From positions 112,513,231-112,577,230 of the forward strand of contig NC_092806.1 in assembly GCF_040954645.1 (NCBI RefSeq): a DNA stretch of 64,000 nucleotides, written 5' to 3'. Below the pieces are notes generated by a model that saw only the letters and a program-made list of their open reading frames with translations, ran no database searches and had not been told where the DNA came from. Within the stretch, counting starts at the first letter, position 1; each line of letters starts with the position of its first letter. The translations under genes and the position numbers were made by a program. Below are positions 37,286 to 48,713 of the stretch, piece by piece. This DNA is from Diabrotica undecimpunctata. Lineage: Eukaryota > Arthropoda > Insecta > Coleoptera > Chrysomelidae.

Positions 37286-38791
37286 TATTATTATATTTTA
37301 CTATTATTACATGTATCCAGGAAAAAAAAATAAACACATAGCTGGACCACTCAAAGAGATTAGGAGACTCATTCAAATCGCGGGAATAGTCAAGCCGGGT
37401 TAGACGAAAAAAAGGCCTAACCTTGCGTAGCGACCTACAGGAAATTTTGTTATTCTAACCTTTAGGGGGGGAGGAGGTCAATAGTAGTGTCGCCATCGCG
37501 TTCTTGAATATAAAAGAGAACCGTTTTTGCTCAATATCTCCGCCATTTTCAACTTTTTGACAAAAATGATAAGGACTGAAACTATTATGATTGCGATTTT
37601 CCTAAATTTCTTATTTACAATTTTTGGGCAATATTTTCTAAGTTAAGGGGGAATACAGTGATAAATCGTAGTTATTGAATTATCTCGTTTATTATTAACT
37701 TTAAGACATAAATATATATATACAAAAATGGAGAGAATTTTATTTTATATAATTTTGATCTCTTTCATTTTTTGCTAAAATCAATATTTAAGGTCGTACG
37801 TTTTCCTTAGTCATTATTATCTGTTATTTTTGTAGCCCTAATTCTACATTTGTTACCTTCCCAGTGATGCAGTATCGTTTTTTTAAAGCAATTTTTAAAA
37901 TAGCGTATTATTTTCTCTGTTACTCCCATATTTAAGCCCATATTTTGAAGTACTGCCCAAGAAACTTTCAATATTCAACAAAACATCTCGAAAGCCTAGA
38001 TGTATAGAGAAAAAAAGACATAAACACTTCTGTTTAGTCATAATTTGGTTTTTAAGTTTATTTCCGTTCTATTTCTTGCCTTCATCCAAGATACAAGTAT
38101 TAGTTTTTTCAGTAGATTTCCCTTCCAGAATCTTTACTTTTGTCCCAGGACGTTTTGAACAAAGGAAAATAAAAACAAAAGTGTGTTTTAGTCACTTTAT
38201 TTAAAATAATATTAAAACTTCGTAACAAAATGTATATAAACTGGGGAATAGATACATAATCACAATAACGTAACAAAGTATACAATATAAAGAAAACAAA
38301 AAATGGTTTTACATAATCACATAATTATTAAAATACTAAATACTGCAAGTAAGAAAATGAAGTATATATTTTATTAAATAAATGGTTATGGTTTACGTAA
38401 ACAGAAACTTATGTTTGATATCAAGAAGTGCAGACTTTTGCGGCCAGTTTTATAATCGTACATTGTTTTTGGAGATTTTAGATCGTACTCTGCAGATATT
38501 TCTTTATGACATTATGCCTGCAACTGTGGAAGAAATTATCAATGACCTCTGTCTCTCTTTCACTGGTGGTCGTCGTCATGTTTGAAAATGCATGTCGCAC
38601 TAGCAAACGACACATTAATTTCAATAAATAATTTCAGACCATGAAATTAAATAATTTCAGACTATGGCTTATAAGTCCAGAAAATAATGTACCATCACGT
38701 TTTTTATCTAATTAATTTATAGGAATATCAATAAGAGATCAAATTCTAAGAAAATAAGGAGAAACGTAAAACGTAAGTATTAAAATTCAGT
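37286..38791. other. No gene recognised
   Basis: Contains a G-rich patch (37440-37500) and a 67-codon plus frame (38382-38585) of unknown nature. Nothing could be named. Confidence 0.35.
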
Positions 38792-39003
38792 GAGGGCAAT
38801 GTCCAATATGAAAATAAAGCAGAATTAGATACCCAATGGAAAAAGTATGTCTCTATGTATGAAAGACACATGGCATACAGTGAAAGGATGAGATCTTACC
38901 CGCCATCAGATGACAGCCACACCCTCAATTTGTTTAAAGAGCAAAGATTATGTGACATATCATTTGAAAAGCTATTAAAATCTGATTCCAGAAATATATT
39001 ACA
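38792..39003 (+). pseudogene. Open fragment of an unidentified repeated gene
   Basis: An open frame without an ATG at its start reads YERHMAYSERMRSYPPSDDS, HTLNLFKEQRLCDISFEKLL and KSDSRNILH before a stop just ahead of the AT tract. About 100 bp of it, roughly 38885-39003, has a diverged inverted copy at 46070-46200 where PPSGDSHTLNFFK and SFERL are still readable. The shared protein-level pattern suggests a coding mobile element. I do not recognise the family. Confidence 0.35.
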
Positions 39004-39005
39004 CT

Positions 39006-39009
<4 letters not shown>

Positions 39010-39054
<45 letters not shown>
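39010..39054. repeat. (AT)n microsatellite
   Basis: A pure AT run, directly followed by the 5'-truncated LINE 39055-39912. Confidence 0.95.
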
Positions 39055-39055
<1 letters not shown>

Positions 39056-39912
39056 TTTAATATAATCTTTAATAAATCTGTACAAGTGGTCGGATATGCA
39101 GATGACATAGACATTATTACTAGGTCTACAGAATCTCTAATCGAAGCATTTCGATCACTAAAGGCGTCTGCACTGAGAATGGGATTAAAAATAAACGCAC
39201 AGAAAACCAAGTATATGTATTGTACTAGATCAGACAACCAGATACCTAGACTACTAATTGATGATCTGGAACTGGAAGGTGTGGATACCGTCGTCTACCT
39301 GGGCTCGCTGCTGACCAAAGACAACAATATCAGTGAAGAAATTAAAAGGAGAATAGTGCTTGTCAATAAGTGCTATTATAGCTTGAGGAAACAGATGGCC
39401 CCAAAACTACACAGAAAAATTAAAGTTACCATATACAAAACACTAATAAGGCCAGTGTTAACATACGGGTCAGAAACGTGGTCACTTACACAGGACGACC
39501 AAGAATTGCTTAAACGTTTCGAGACAAAAATTCTAAGGAAAATATATGGAGGAGTCCAAGAACAGAGTTTGTGACGTAGGCGCTAGAACTTTGAGTTATA
39601 CAGAAGTTTTGGGGAACCTGACGTTGTAAAATGTATTAAATTAGCACGCCTTCGATGGATAGGACATGTAATTAGGCGAGATGAAGATGCAATCATCAGA
39701 AAAGTTTTCGACCGAAGAGGACCAGTGGGAAGACGAGCCTGAGGAAGACCAAAACTTAGGTATCAAGATAACATAGAGGATGATCTAAAATCCATCGGAG
39801 TTAAAGCATGGAGAAGAGTTGCCAGAGACAGGGGCGAATGGAAGATTATTCTGAAGAAGACTTTGGCTCATAACGAGGAAACGAGCTATAATGCCACTGA
39901 TGATGAATAATA
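39055..39912 (+). mobile_element. 5'-truncated LINE starting at its catalytic box
   Basis: The 39086-39574 frame starts at VGYADDIDIITRSTESLIEA, with the catalytic Asp pair intact, then ALRMGLKINAQKTKYMYCTR, VDTVVYLGSLLTKDNNISEE, TIYKTLIRPVLTYGSETWSL and FETKILRKIYGG. After a frame change come IKLARLRWIGHVIRRDEDAI and GVKAWRRVARDRGEWKIIL, with a stop near 39909. It is the same group as 11712-13945. The upstream edge is the AT tract. The downstream edge is the rosa-like element. Confidence 0.85.
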
Positions 39913-39914
39913 TA

Positions 39915-40385
39915 TATACAGGGTGATCAAGTTTTTTGACAAAGTTTGTTATATTCATTATTATAGGAGATACAAAAAAAGTTATTTACAAAAATAAAAT
40001 GTAGCTGTAAGATTCACATTTTAAAATTAGTTACAAATATATAGGGTCTTTATAACACTGTACCGGACCAGAGATATTTTTTTTTAACCAAACACCATAT
40101 ATTTTACAGTTTAATACATTTTTTTTTGTTTTATACAGGACATACAAAAAGTTGTAACCAAAATTCAATGAAAATCGTTACAAGTTCAACTTCCTTTATA
40201 ACTAAAAAAGAGTAAAAAAGCATCAGTTTTAGACAGTTTTTAATGATTGTTAAACTTCATAAAGATCATTGATTTTGCTAATACTTTTTAAATCTAATAC
40301 AGGGTAAGCCAAAACAGCAATTCATTATTTATTCACTATTCTTAAATACATAATCCTTTATTTTATATCACCACGATAAACTTAA
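39915..40385. repeat. Left long TIR
   Basis: An inverted match to 44395-44831, about 70-75% by eye with small gaps. It is AT-rich and non-coding. Confidence 0.75.
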
Positions 40386-40941
40386 CTCAATTTAGTTTAA
40401 TTTATGCTAAGTATTTCTTACGGTTATACTTAGTGGTTTTGGAGATATTTTATGATGTAGTGGATAAAGTTGTATTTCATAAATTAAATTTATTATTTTT
40501 ATTTACTTTAATATTTACAAATATTTTAAAGCAACACAAAAAAAATCAAAAACTAAATAAAGAAATTGGTATTTTTATTGTAAAAGGTGTTCCAAATGAC
40601 TTTATATATCATTAAAATGAAGGTGACTATGAAGCTATGTTTCACAAGTAGACAGTTGAGTTTTAAATTAAACTGTTTTGACACTGTCTACCAAAAGCAC
40701 CCATATCATATCCAGCGACACCAAGAATTGACGGCAAATGACTTTAAAAGAGTGACAGCTTTATGTGAATGAGTACAACAAAAAATAACTGCACAAAGAA
40801 ATTTTTTCGACTTAATTTTATTGGGAGATAACGCAACGCTTGACAAAAATGGATGTGTCAATTTCCACTATCACTCAATAACAAATATAATATGCTTAAA
40901 AATTGACAAATTAGTGAGTCAAACTAGGTACTTCATAAATA

Positions 40942-42215
40942 ATGGGTGTTTTTTTTAGGTATAGAAGTTTGAATTGGAATAAAATAAAGACGATGTTTTA
41001 AATTGACATGAAATTGACTTTATTTAAAAAACAATCTTTTGGCATTATAATTTAAATATGATTTCTGGTACATGAGCGCCGCGGCTGGCTCTGACGTAGT
41101 TTAATCTAGAGGTCCAATTTTCGATTACTTTTTCCAAAATTTGTGGCCGTATATCAACAATAATGCGGCGAATGTTATTTTCCACATGGACAATCGTTTC
41201 AGGCTTCTCTGCGTAAACTATCGACTTCACATATCCCCACAAAAAATAGTCTGGCGGTGTTAATCGCACGGTCTTGAAGGTCAATTCACGGGTCCTAAAC
41301 TTGAAAATATGCGGTTACCAAACGTTTCTTTCAATAAATCAATTGTGGCACGAGCTGTGTGACAGGTTGTTTATCACATCTCCTGCACATAATGGTTGTT
41401 CAAATGAGGAATAAAAAAGTCAGTAATCATGGCTCTATAGCGGTCACCATTAACTGTAACGTTCTAACCAGCATCATTTTTGAAAAAATACAAGGCAATG
41501 ATTCCACCAGTCCACAAAGCACACCAGTCAGTTTTTCTGGATGTAATGATGCCTTAATAATACATTTAATGGTTATCATTTCGCCAAATATGGCAGTTTT
41601 GTTTGTTGACATAGCCATTCAACCAAAAGTGAGTTTCATCGCTAAACAAAATTCGCTTATGAAAATCAGGATCAACGGCAATCTCGTTTATGGTCCATTC
41701 ACAGAATCTGCACCTTGCCAGGTAATCGTGCAGCTTCAACTCTTGCACGAGTTGGACTTTGTAAGCACGCAAACCAAGATCTTTCTGCAAAATCTTCCAC
41801 AAGGTGGATGGGCCCATATCCAACTTCTGTGCACGATGATAGCCTGATTCGGGTGTTCCTTTATGCTACGCTCTACATCTGCAACAACTTCTTCTGTACG
41901 CACTGTACGACATCTCTGTGGATACGTACTATCATTTAGAGTAAACGTGGTACCAAAACGTTTCATGGTTAGTCGAATTATTTGCTCTGATGGATGTTGA
42001 CCATAAAGTGGACGTAGTGCGCGATACGTATTTTGAACAGAACCATGATTTTCAAAATAAATTTACACAATTTGGAAGCGTTATTCAGGCGTCAGTCTAT
42101 TTTTGCTGAAATGCCAGACCAAACTAAACATAAATCACTTGATAGCTGTCAAAATGGACGCCAATTAAAAAAGTGTTGCCAACTTACATTTTTATATCTC
42201 TAATAAAACACCCTT
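40942..42215 (-). mobile_element. mariner element, 1.27 kb, TA target duplication
   Basis: TIRs ATGGGTGTTTTTTTTAGG (40942 on) and, inverted, AAGGGTGTTTTATTAGAG (ending 42215) are flanked by TA at 40940-40941 and 42216-42217. The length is typical of a full mariner. The single minus-strand transposase pseudogene fills it. Confidence 0.88.
41045..42130 (-). pseudogene. mariner transposase pseudogene
   Basis: N-terminal helix-turn-helix region: NTYRALRPLYGQHPSEQII (42040), then FTLNDSTYPQRCRTVRTEE and VVADVERSIKEHPNQA. Next come STLWKILQKDLGLRAYKVQL (41800), RILFSDETHFWLNGYVNKQN (first catalytic Asp, about 41650), CHTARATIDLLKETFGNRIF (second box, the preceding QQDG-type Asp lost to stops near 41380), and LTPPDYFLWGYVKSIVY (third Asp, 41250), ending RGAHVPEIIFKL with a stop near 41045. 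Several frameshifts occur. All domains of a full-length mariner are traceable. Confidence 0.85.
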
Positions 42216-42331
42216 TATTTGGTTTGGTATCTTAGGTTACTCTGTAAAGTCTTTTCTTCTTTGAGAAAACAGTAAAAGAAGAGGTTTATTTAGACGTTTT
42301 AGTAAATTATTTGCCATTTACTATTTTACTT

Positions 42332-44021
42332 CCTTTAAGGAAGAATAACAACGAAAAGGTCCAACACATATCAGAAAAAGAGTGGGAAGAGTACTATAAA
42401 GAACTACTCACAGAAAACCCAGAAAACCGCCCAGATTTCAGAGACAGACACAGAACAGGAACAACAACAAAATCAGAATGAAGAACAGATTGAGATAACA
42501 TTAATCAAAGTAAAGAATGCCATAAAGACTTTAAAGAACAAAAAATCAGGGGGACCAGGAGGAATCGTTAATGAACTAATTAAGTACGGAACGGACAAAC
42601 TATACAGAATTATACACGAAATGTTCAGTAACGCTATAAACCTGAACGAAATACGAGATGAATGGTCCAAAGCATATATAACCTCGATACATAAAAACGG
42701 AGATAAGAAGAAATGCGGGAACTACAGAGGCATCAGTGGGATAGCATGTATGGGTAGGTTATATGAAAAAATACTGAAAGGAAAACTGGAAAAATCTATC
42801 TCAAATAAAATCGAAGAAGATCAGGCGGGGTTCACGACAGAAAGATCTTGCATAAACCACATATATACACTATAACAATTAATTGAAAAAAAAAATGGCA
42901 AAAATAGACCAGTACACATGGCATTCATAGATTTAAAAAAGGCATATGACACGGTCCCCAGAAAGCAACTATGGAACGCGATAAAGGAAATCGGAATAAC
43001 TCAGAGGTTAATAGAAGCCGTAAAAAACCTTTACAACAACAACAAGGTAAGAGTTAAAACCGGCAATAAATACTCCAACGAATTTAAGACCACAAAAGGC
43101 TTATTGCAGGGATGCTCTACATGTCTGACACTGTTCAAAATATTCCTCGAACAAATATTAAAACCATGGAAAAGGAAATGTGAAGGGATGGGAATACCAA
43201 TCCGGGAATACCAATCCGGGACAACTTCTTGTACACATTAAACTTTGCAGATGACCAAGTGGTAACGGCTCAAGATGAAGAAGATCTGTGCTATATGCTC
43301 CGAAAATTAGAAAAGGAATACACAAAAAATGGACTGGAAATAAATCTAGAAAAGACCGAATATTTAACAACATAGCAAGAACCAGTGAGAAACTTGGAAA
43401 TGGACGATAATAGGGAAATTAACGGCACTGACAAATTCAAATATTTAGGATTCATAATCTCAAAAAATGGAACCACCGAACAAGAGATAACCAGCAGATT
43501 AGCACAGACAAGAACATGTATTAAACAAATGTACGGGGTACTGTGGGATAGACAGATTACCAGAAATACAAAGAAGAGAATTTATAACACCTTGGTACGC
43601 AGTATAATGACCTATGGGGCAGAACATTGGGTAATAGATAAACGAAACAGGTCCAAAATCACAGTAACTGAAATGGAGTTTATGAGAAGAAGCTGCAGAG
43701 TGACAAAAATGGATCTCATCAGAAATGAGGAGATAAAACGAAGAATGGCAGTAGAACAAGACATCGAAGAAAAACGTTTAATTTGGTATGGACATGTGAG
43801 AACAACAGGTCATACAAGGTGGATAGCAAAGATTTCGAATTGGAGCCCAATAGGAAGAAGGAAAAGAGGTAGACCCCAAAAATCATGGAGGGATGAAGTG
43901 GACGAGGCCATGGAAAGACGAGACCTTAGAGATGGAGAATGGCAGAACAGAAAGGACTGGAGACGTTGGCTGAAAGAAGGAAGGCGGCGACAGCTGTAAA
44001 AATCCTTATATAGATAGATAG
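42332..44021 (+). mobile_element. LINE inserted in the rosa-like element, 12-bp TSD
   Basis: ACTATTTTACTT lies at 42320-42331 and 44022-44033. Reading: KKSGGPGGIVNELIKYGTDK (42545), GNYRGISGIACMGRLYEKIL, EDQAGFTTERSCINHIYTL, MAFIDLKKAYDTVPRKQLWN (42918), TTKGLLQGCSTCLTLFKIF, LNFADDQVVTAQDEEDLCY (43240) with catalytic Asp pair, then frame 43385-43999 (204 codons): TDKFKYLGFIISKNGTTEQE, YGAEHWVIDKRNRSKITV, LIWYGHVRTTGHTRW, GRRKRGRPQKSWRDEVDEAM. A 14-bp tandem duplication near 43192-43219 breaks the RT frame. The tail is ATAGATAGATAG. The endonuclease is missing. Confidence 0.92.
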
Positions 44022-44394
44022 ACTATTTTACTTGAAAACGTGCTACTTAATGTCAAAAACATTATGATATTTACATGACGGAGCTCCTTCTCATCATAAC
44101 GCACTTATCCAATGTGAATTGAATAAAAAAATTGCTATCAGATGGATAGGCCGAGAAGGACCAACTCATTGGCCATCTAGATTATCAGAATTAAGTATAG
44201 TCAAAGTCTAGTTCTCCTGAAGCTATTTTAAAGATCTAGTGTAGCGTGAACCGCCAGCAACAATTAATGATATAAACGCCAGAATTAAAAACACATTTCA
44301 TAATGTTTCATATTTCATAAACGTAAGTAAATCATGTGAAAACCATCTTCAAGTCTGTCTTGAAGTTATATACGTTAAACTACATTGACTTTAG

Positions 44395-44831
44395 TTTATT
44401 ATGGTGATATAAAATACAGAGTGATGTATTTAAAAAATATAAAGAAAATAATAAATTTATGTTTTATTACCCTGTATTAGATTTAAAAAGACATCAGGTC
44501 GTTGCTTTTGTAGACCCTTTTAATTATACAGGGCATTGAACTTGTTACGACTTTTATTGAAATTTGGTTAAAACTTTTTAAATACTCTGTATAATATAAA
44601 ACAATTTTGTTTTTTTGTAACGATATAGTGAAGCGGATTTTAAATTTAAAATAAAGTATATAGTGTAAAAAAAACATTTGGTGTGGTACAAAAATATGGA
44701 GGACTCTATATATTTGTAACTAATTTTAAAATATAAAGCTAAAGCTTTCTCCTATTTTTTATATAAACTTTTTTAGTATCTCCTATAATAACAGATATAA
44801 CAAACTTTGTCAGAAAAGTTGATTTTGTATA
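44395..44831. repeat. Right long TIR
   Basis: An inverted partner of 39915-40385. It ends directly beside the Tigger element's TA duplication at 44832-44833. Confidence 0.75.
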
Positions 44832-44833
44832 TA

Positions 44834-46055
44834 CAGTAAAACCTCCGTTAACCGAAATAATTGGGGGGGAGGCCGTTTCGGTTAACAAGAATTTCGGTTA
44901 AAAATAACATTATCTTTTATAGTATTCTTGATCAAAGTATTGGTATTAAAAATACTTTGAGATGATTTTGTAATGTTTTCTAATTAGTAAATACAGAATA
45001 AAAAGTCATAAAATTAAGGAAAATGAACAAATTTAACATGCTTCTTTAAAGAATATTTCTATTTTCTTTTGCGCTTTCTTTTGACAACGATGTTTTGCAG
45101 CCATATCTCTCCGTCGTACATTTGCAGAACGTCATGAGTTTGTCTCATTCGATTGTTCGACGAAACGTAAAGCAATTTGAAAAGGACAAAACTTTATGCA
45201 ATGGCAACAAAAATTAAGAACCTAGTGGTGCCCCTAACTAATTAGGCCTACTGTATAAAATTCTTACCAAAAGAACCATCTGCCCTGATCGATGAATTCA
45301 CTTTCTGAGTCATCGGCTGCTAACCACTCACGTATTCTATCTCTTCTTGGTTAATTTCGTCACATCCCGGCAAATTTTTTATTAAAGGTTTAATTTCTTC
45401 TGTCGTTTCTTACCATTTTCTTCTTCAGGCTCGTCAATAAAAATCCCATCAAAAAGTTTGTTCCAGCATTTTTCCAAAGTTGAAGATTTGATCTTGGCCC
45501 ACGGCTCAGCACACCAATAAAGAACATGTTTCATTGTTAAAGATTGAGAATTTCGGGAACACTTTTGGATTTATTCGTCTCCTGTAATAACAGATGTCTT
45601 AAGAATGCTCCTCTATAATGTCTCTTAAATGTCTCTATTACTTCCTGGTCTAACGGCTGAATTAAGCTCGTGACTTTCGGTGGCAAAAATCTGACAATTG
45701 TCACTATTTTGTATATTTTGGGGGTGAGTTGGCGCATTGTCAACAAGCAACAATTCTTTGACGGGAAGGTTTTTTGATTTAAAAAAGGATTTTACACATG
45801 GGACGAATTCATTTTCGAACCAGTCTGAAAATAAAGTGGTCGACATCCATGAGCTTTTTGGCTTCTATAAAAAACTGTAAGTGCTCTTTCGGAAAAATTT
45901 TTAGAGCTCTTGGTTTTTTTGTGAGCTAAACTAATGGAATTGTTACGTTTTGCGATAAAAATTTACTTTTTATTGACGAAATTATTGAAACTGTCAGCCG
46001 TTTCGGTTAAACGACGTTTCGGTTAAAAAGGTTTCGGTTAAGGGAGGTTTTACTG
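44834..46055 (-). mobile_element. Internally deleted pogo/Tigger-like element, 1.22 kb
   Basis: Perfect-looking ends CAGTAAAACCTCC...TTAACCGAAA (44834 on, and inverted to 46055) are flanked by TA at 44832-44833 and 46056-46057. Each end carries three copies of TTTCGGTTAA in one or other orientation. The transposase inside is C-terminal only. Confidence 0.88.
45300..45880 (-). pseudogene. Tigger/pogo transposase, C-terminal DDE part
   Basis: Minus-strand frames give STTLFSDWFENEFVPCVKSF (45830), LPVKELLLVDNAPTHP (second catalytic Asp within VDNAP, about 45740), FLPPKVTSLIQPLDQEVIET (45680, last catalytic Asp in PLDQ), RHYRGAFLRHLLL, and a distal EIREWLAADDSESEF (45330). The DNA-binding N terminus and the first catalytic Asp are absent, with the right TIR following closely. 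It is a deletion derivative that could only be moved by a transposase made elsewhere. Confidence 0.85.
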
Positions 46056-46057
46056 TA

Positions 46058-47143
46058 TTTATATTATTAGGATAATATATTTTTGAACTCACATATTTAC
46101 AACCTTTCAAAGGAAGTGTTAATCCACTATTTAAAAAAATTCAGGGTGTGGCTGTCGCCTGATGGGGGTTCTTTGAAATGCCGAGATTTTGATAAACAAC
46201 ATTAAATTTTAAAAAATTAAGTCTTAGAACAAAGCACAAAGAAGAAATAAAACAAGTTAATTATAACCTTAAACAATATTCCTGATATTAGATTAAATAC
46301 TGAAATGCTTATTACAAACATAATAAATACTCTAAATATGTGGCGGTTTTATCAAAACCATAGCAAGGCCAGATTGTAAGTATATAAGCAATATTCAACA
46401 ATAGTGACAATTCCAATATTGGATAGAAGTTTCTACATCGCTGGTATTGTAAATGGACAGGCGGAGTGTGACGTCACGGCGGTCATATTGATATTATTAC
46501 TTTCCAAACAAAAGTTGAAATGTCCAATCTCAAGACTTTTTAATTTCTATAAAGTTAAGATTTGGCTTCCTCTGCTGTTTTTTCTTTTAAGTATAGTGTT
46601 TTTACGATAATACCATCATAATTCAGTGTTCTATTTCTATGAAATATAGTTTAAAAATTTAAATTAAAGAAATTCTAACCTTACTTTATTGATACATGCA
46701 TTTTATCGCTATTTTTATAAAACAAACTGCTTTATTATTTATACAACCTTGTTGTAGTAATTATTAGAATTCTTAGGTTTTGCAAGAAGCGGAAAGGTTC
46801 TGTAAAAAAAATGAAAAAATAACGAAAAATACAAATTATCCACACCAAACAAGGTTTGTTTTGAAAGTGAAACAGACAGATGTCAATAAAATCTACGTCA
46901 TTACTCCGGCAGTCCATTGTTCTCTCTTTTGAAAGCATCTGTCATATTTCAACTGTCAGTTGTCATGAAAATTGTCATTTGTAATGAATTACAAATAAAC
47001 TATCAAGTACAAATCATCTTAAGCTATCTTTATCATATTAGATCACGCTACTTCCTTCTTTACTGTCTTGTAAAAAATGTTACAAAACCTATAATATTAC
47101 ATATTGTGGGTTTTGAGAATATTATAGTAATCTGTAGGTTATA
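46058..47143. other. Mostly unassigned; one diverged repeat
   Basis: 46070-46200 (minus) is the diverged partner of the 38792-39003 fragment (shared CATCAGxxGACAGCCACACC). The rest, including a G+C-rich bit at 46455-46490, is unassigned. Confidence 0.4.
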
Positions 47144-47150
47144 GTATAGT

Positions 47151-47551
47151 CACAGAATAAATAACAATCGGAATGCCCACTCCTAGATGCCGCCTTTGAA
47201 GTTTGTCAGCACGCGATCGCCATATTTTAAACGGAAACAGAGACTCAAATTGAGAAATTTGTGACAAACTACGACAGAACTGTAATTTAAATTTTTAGAG
47301 ATTAATAATTTAGTACATTTGAAATAATTTAATCTACTTTTCAACTAAAAGTACGAATAAAATAGTGCATATTATGTCTATAGTTGCCGTAAATAAATTA
47401 AACCGGGTTAATTTTTCTATACACACCAGATAAAATGTCACTCAACACCACTGGTCCCGTTTAAAACATGGCTGATTCCGTCTGCGCGAATGAGATGCGC
47501 CTACTTATTTTTTCAACCAGAGTGGGCATTCTGATTGTTTATTATTCTGTG
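47151..47551. mobile_element. MITE, 401 bp, with 32-bp TIRs and 7-bp TSD
   Basis: The left end CACAGAATAAATAACAATCG, continuing GAATGCCCACTC, is inverted at the right end with two or three differences. GTATAGT lies immediately outside both ends (47144-47150, 47552-47558). Subterminal CCATATTTTAAACGG and CCCGTTTAAAACATGG form a second inverted pair. No coding frame exists; it is a non-autonomous element. Confidence 0.88.
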
Positions 47552-47558
47552 GTATAGT

Positions 47559-48599
47559 AGTAATCATATTGATGATAGAAAAATCGTGTGCTAAAACTTA
47601 AAATACCGAATCCGGTGGTAGAATATATGTCGCAAAATAATTATAATAAAAACGATATCCTTATTATGGTTCAATACGTTTTGAAAAACTTTTTACTTAT
47701 AATGCCAAATTAGCTTTTATTTACGTAAACCTCTTATATGGTGTGAAACATATTTTATTAAAAAATTATCTGAACAATATATTTAAATTTTTCACAATAA
47801 ATAGTTAAATATATAAAAGAATCCAAAGCTCTCATATCAAATTAAGATAGATAATATATTAAAGTATCTCTTCGATTTTGACAAAAGTAAACTAGTAAAA
47901 AATTGTTGTAGTAAATTTGTAAACTTGTGTAGTAAATTGATTGTTTGATCTTAAAACTCTAGATATATTAATTTCTGTTTTTGTTGCTTATGCGATCAAT
48001 TAATTAACTTACCAACGCGCATGCTCCATTCGCCAATAATATTTTAACCTACCTGTCCTTTTTCAAGTTCTATTATGTTCCTAAAGTTGGCAATTTTAAA
48101 GGTGTTACATATTATTTTATGATACTTGCGGTGATTGTTTTGACAATAGTACTAAGTGGTGAATTAAATATAACAACTTCTACAAAATACTAGTTTATAT
48201 GCCTAAACAGTTTAAGTTTACGAGAATGCGTATATTTTATATCAAAAGATAGCCTGAGTCGATGTGATTGTGATTTTATTTCTATGGTTCTCATAAAAAG
48301 TGCAAGTGCTATTTTATTTTTCTTGTCATCGGTACAAACTGAGCGAATTTATTGTCTTTTTCTTAATATTATATTCTTTCAATTATTTTTACCTTACATC
48401 ATAAGTTGCAGTAAAATATTTATTCTGCTTAACGTGTTCTCCAGTTACAAGGTTACCATTTTTAATAATCACAAGACCGTTTTTTTTTTGTAACTAGTGT
48501 GTGAACCTATCTCAACATTTCACTATCCCTCAGGAGCAGGGAAAGGCATGAGCCAAATTTATTCAAAAACTTAACAGATCTAAAGGCGTAAACCAATAT
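47559..48599. other. No gene recognised
   Basis: AT-rich; no named feature. The open frame 48284-48493 is low-complexity hydrophobic and unsupported. Confidence 0.4.
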
Positions 48600-48713
48600 T
48601 TGTGAAAAAAGAATAGCAAAGAATTGAATTCATGAAGACCAACAGAAATGAAAGAAATTAGCGGAGGCCTATGTTCGACTTCGGACGCAGAAGCCTGGAT
48701 GATGATGATGATG
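48600..48713 (+). mobile_element. LINE 3' end with (GAT)n tail
   Basis: GAGGCCTATGTTCGACTTCG followed by GACGCAGAAGCCTG and a GAT repeat (48698-48713) is the typical terminus of an RTE/BovB-like insect LINE as I remember it (WRxxxEAYV coding end, then short 3' UTR and GAT tail). Only this end is present. Confidence 0.6.

Larger units (their letters stand above)
40600..44420 (+). pseudogene. rosa-like mariner transposase in three pieces
   Basis: The N-terminal piece 40600-40925 reads RHQELTANDFKRVTALCEWV, FFDLILLGDNATLDKNGCVN and FHYHS; its LGDNAT sits where active relatives have the first catalytic TDES-type Asp. The middle piece 42216-42331 reads VWFGILGYSVKSFLL and VYLDVLVNYLPFT. The C-terminal piece 44034-44420 reads ENVLLNVKNIMIF, then HDGAPSHHNA-like sequence (second Asp changed near 44077), NKKIAIRWIGREGPTHWPS and ENHLQVCLEV. 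Stops are scattered. Continuity across both insertions shows they entered one gene. Confidence 0.7.
39915..44831 (+). mobile_element. Long-TIR Tc1/mariner (rosa-like) element, doubly invaded
   Basis: Diverged inverted repeats of about 440-470 bp (39915-40385 and 44395-44831) flank the unit, both containing GACAAAGTTTGTTATAT followed by ATTATAGGAGATAC and, further in, TTTAAATCTAATACAGGGTAA. Between them a plus-strand transposase is split into three pieces by a mariner (40942-42215) and a LINE (42332-44021). Without these insertions the element would be about 1.95 kb. TATATACA forms the outer ends, with TA-type target sites. Confidence 0.75.

Noticed and set aside
38382..38585. 67-codon plus frame with a distant resemblance to a mariner C terminus
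   Set aside because: The resemblance is limited to a few residues and no TIR or second motif was found.
39004..39237. Minus frame ending in an Ile-Tyr repeat
   Set aside because: Antisense shadow of the LINE and the AT tract.
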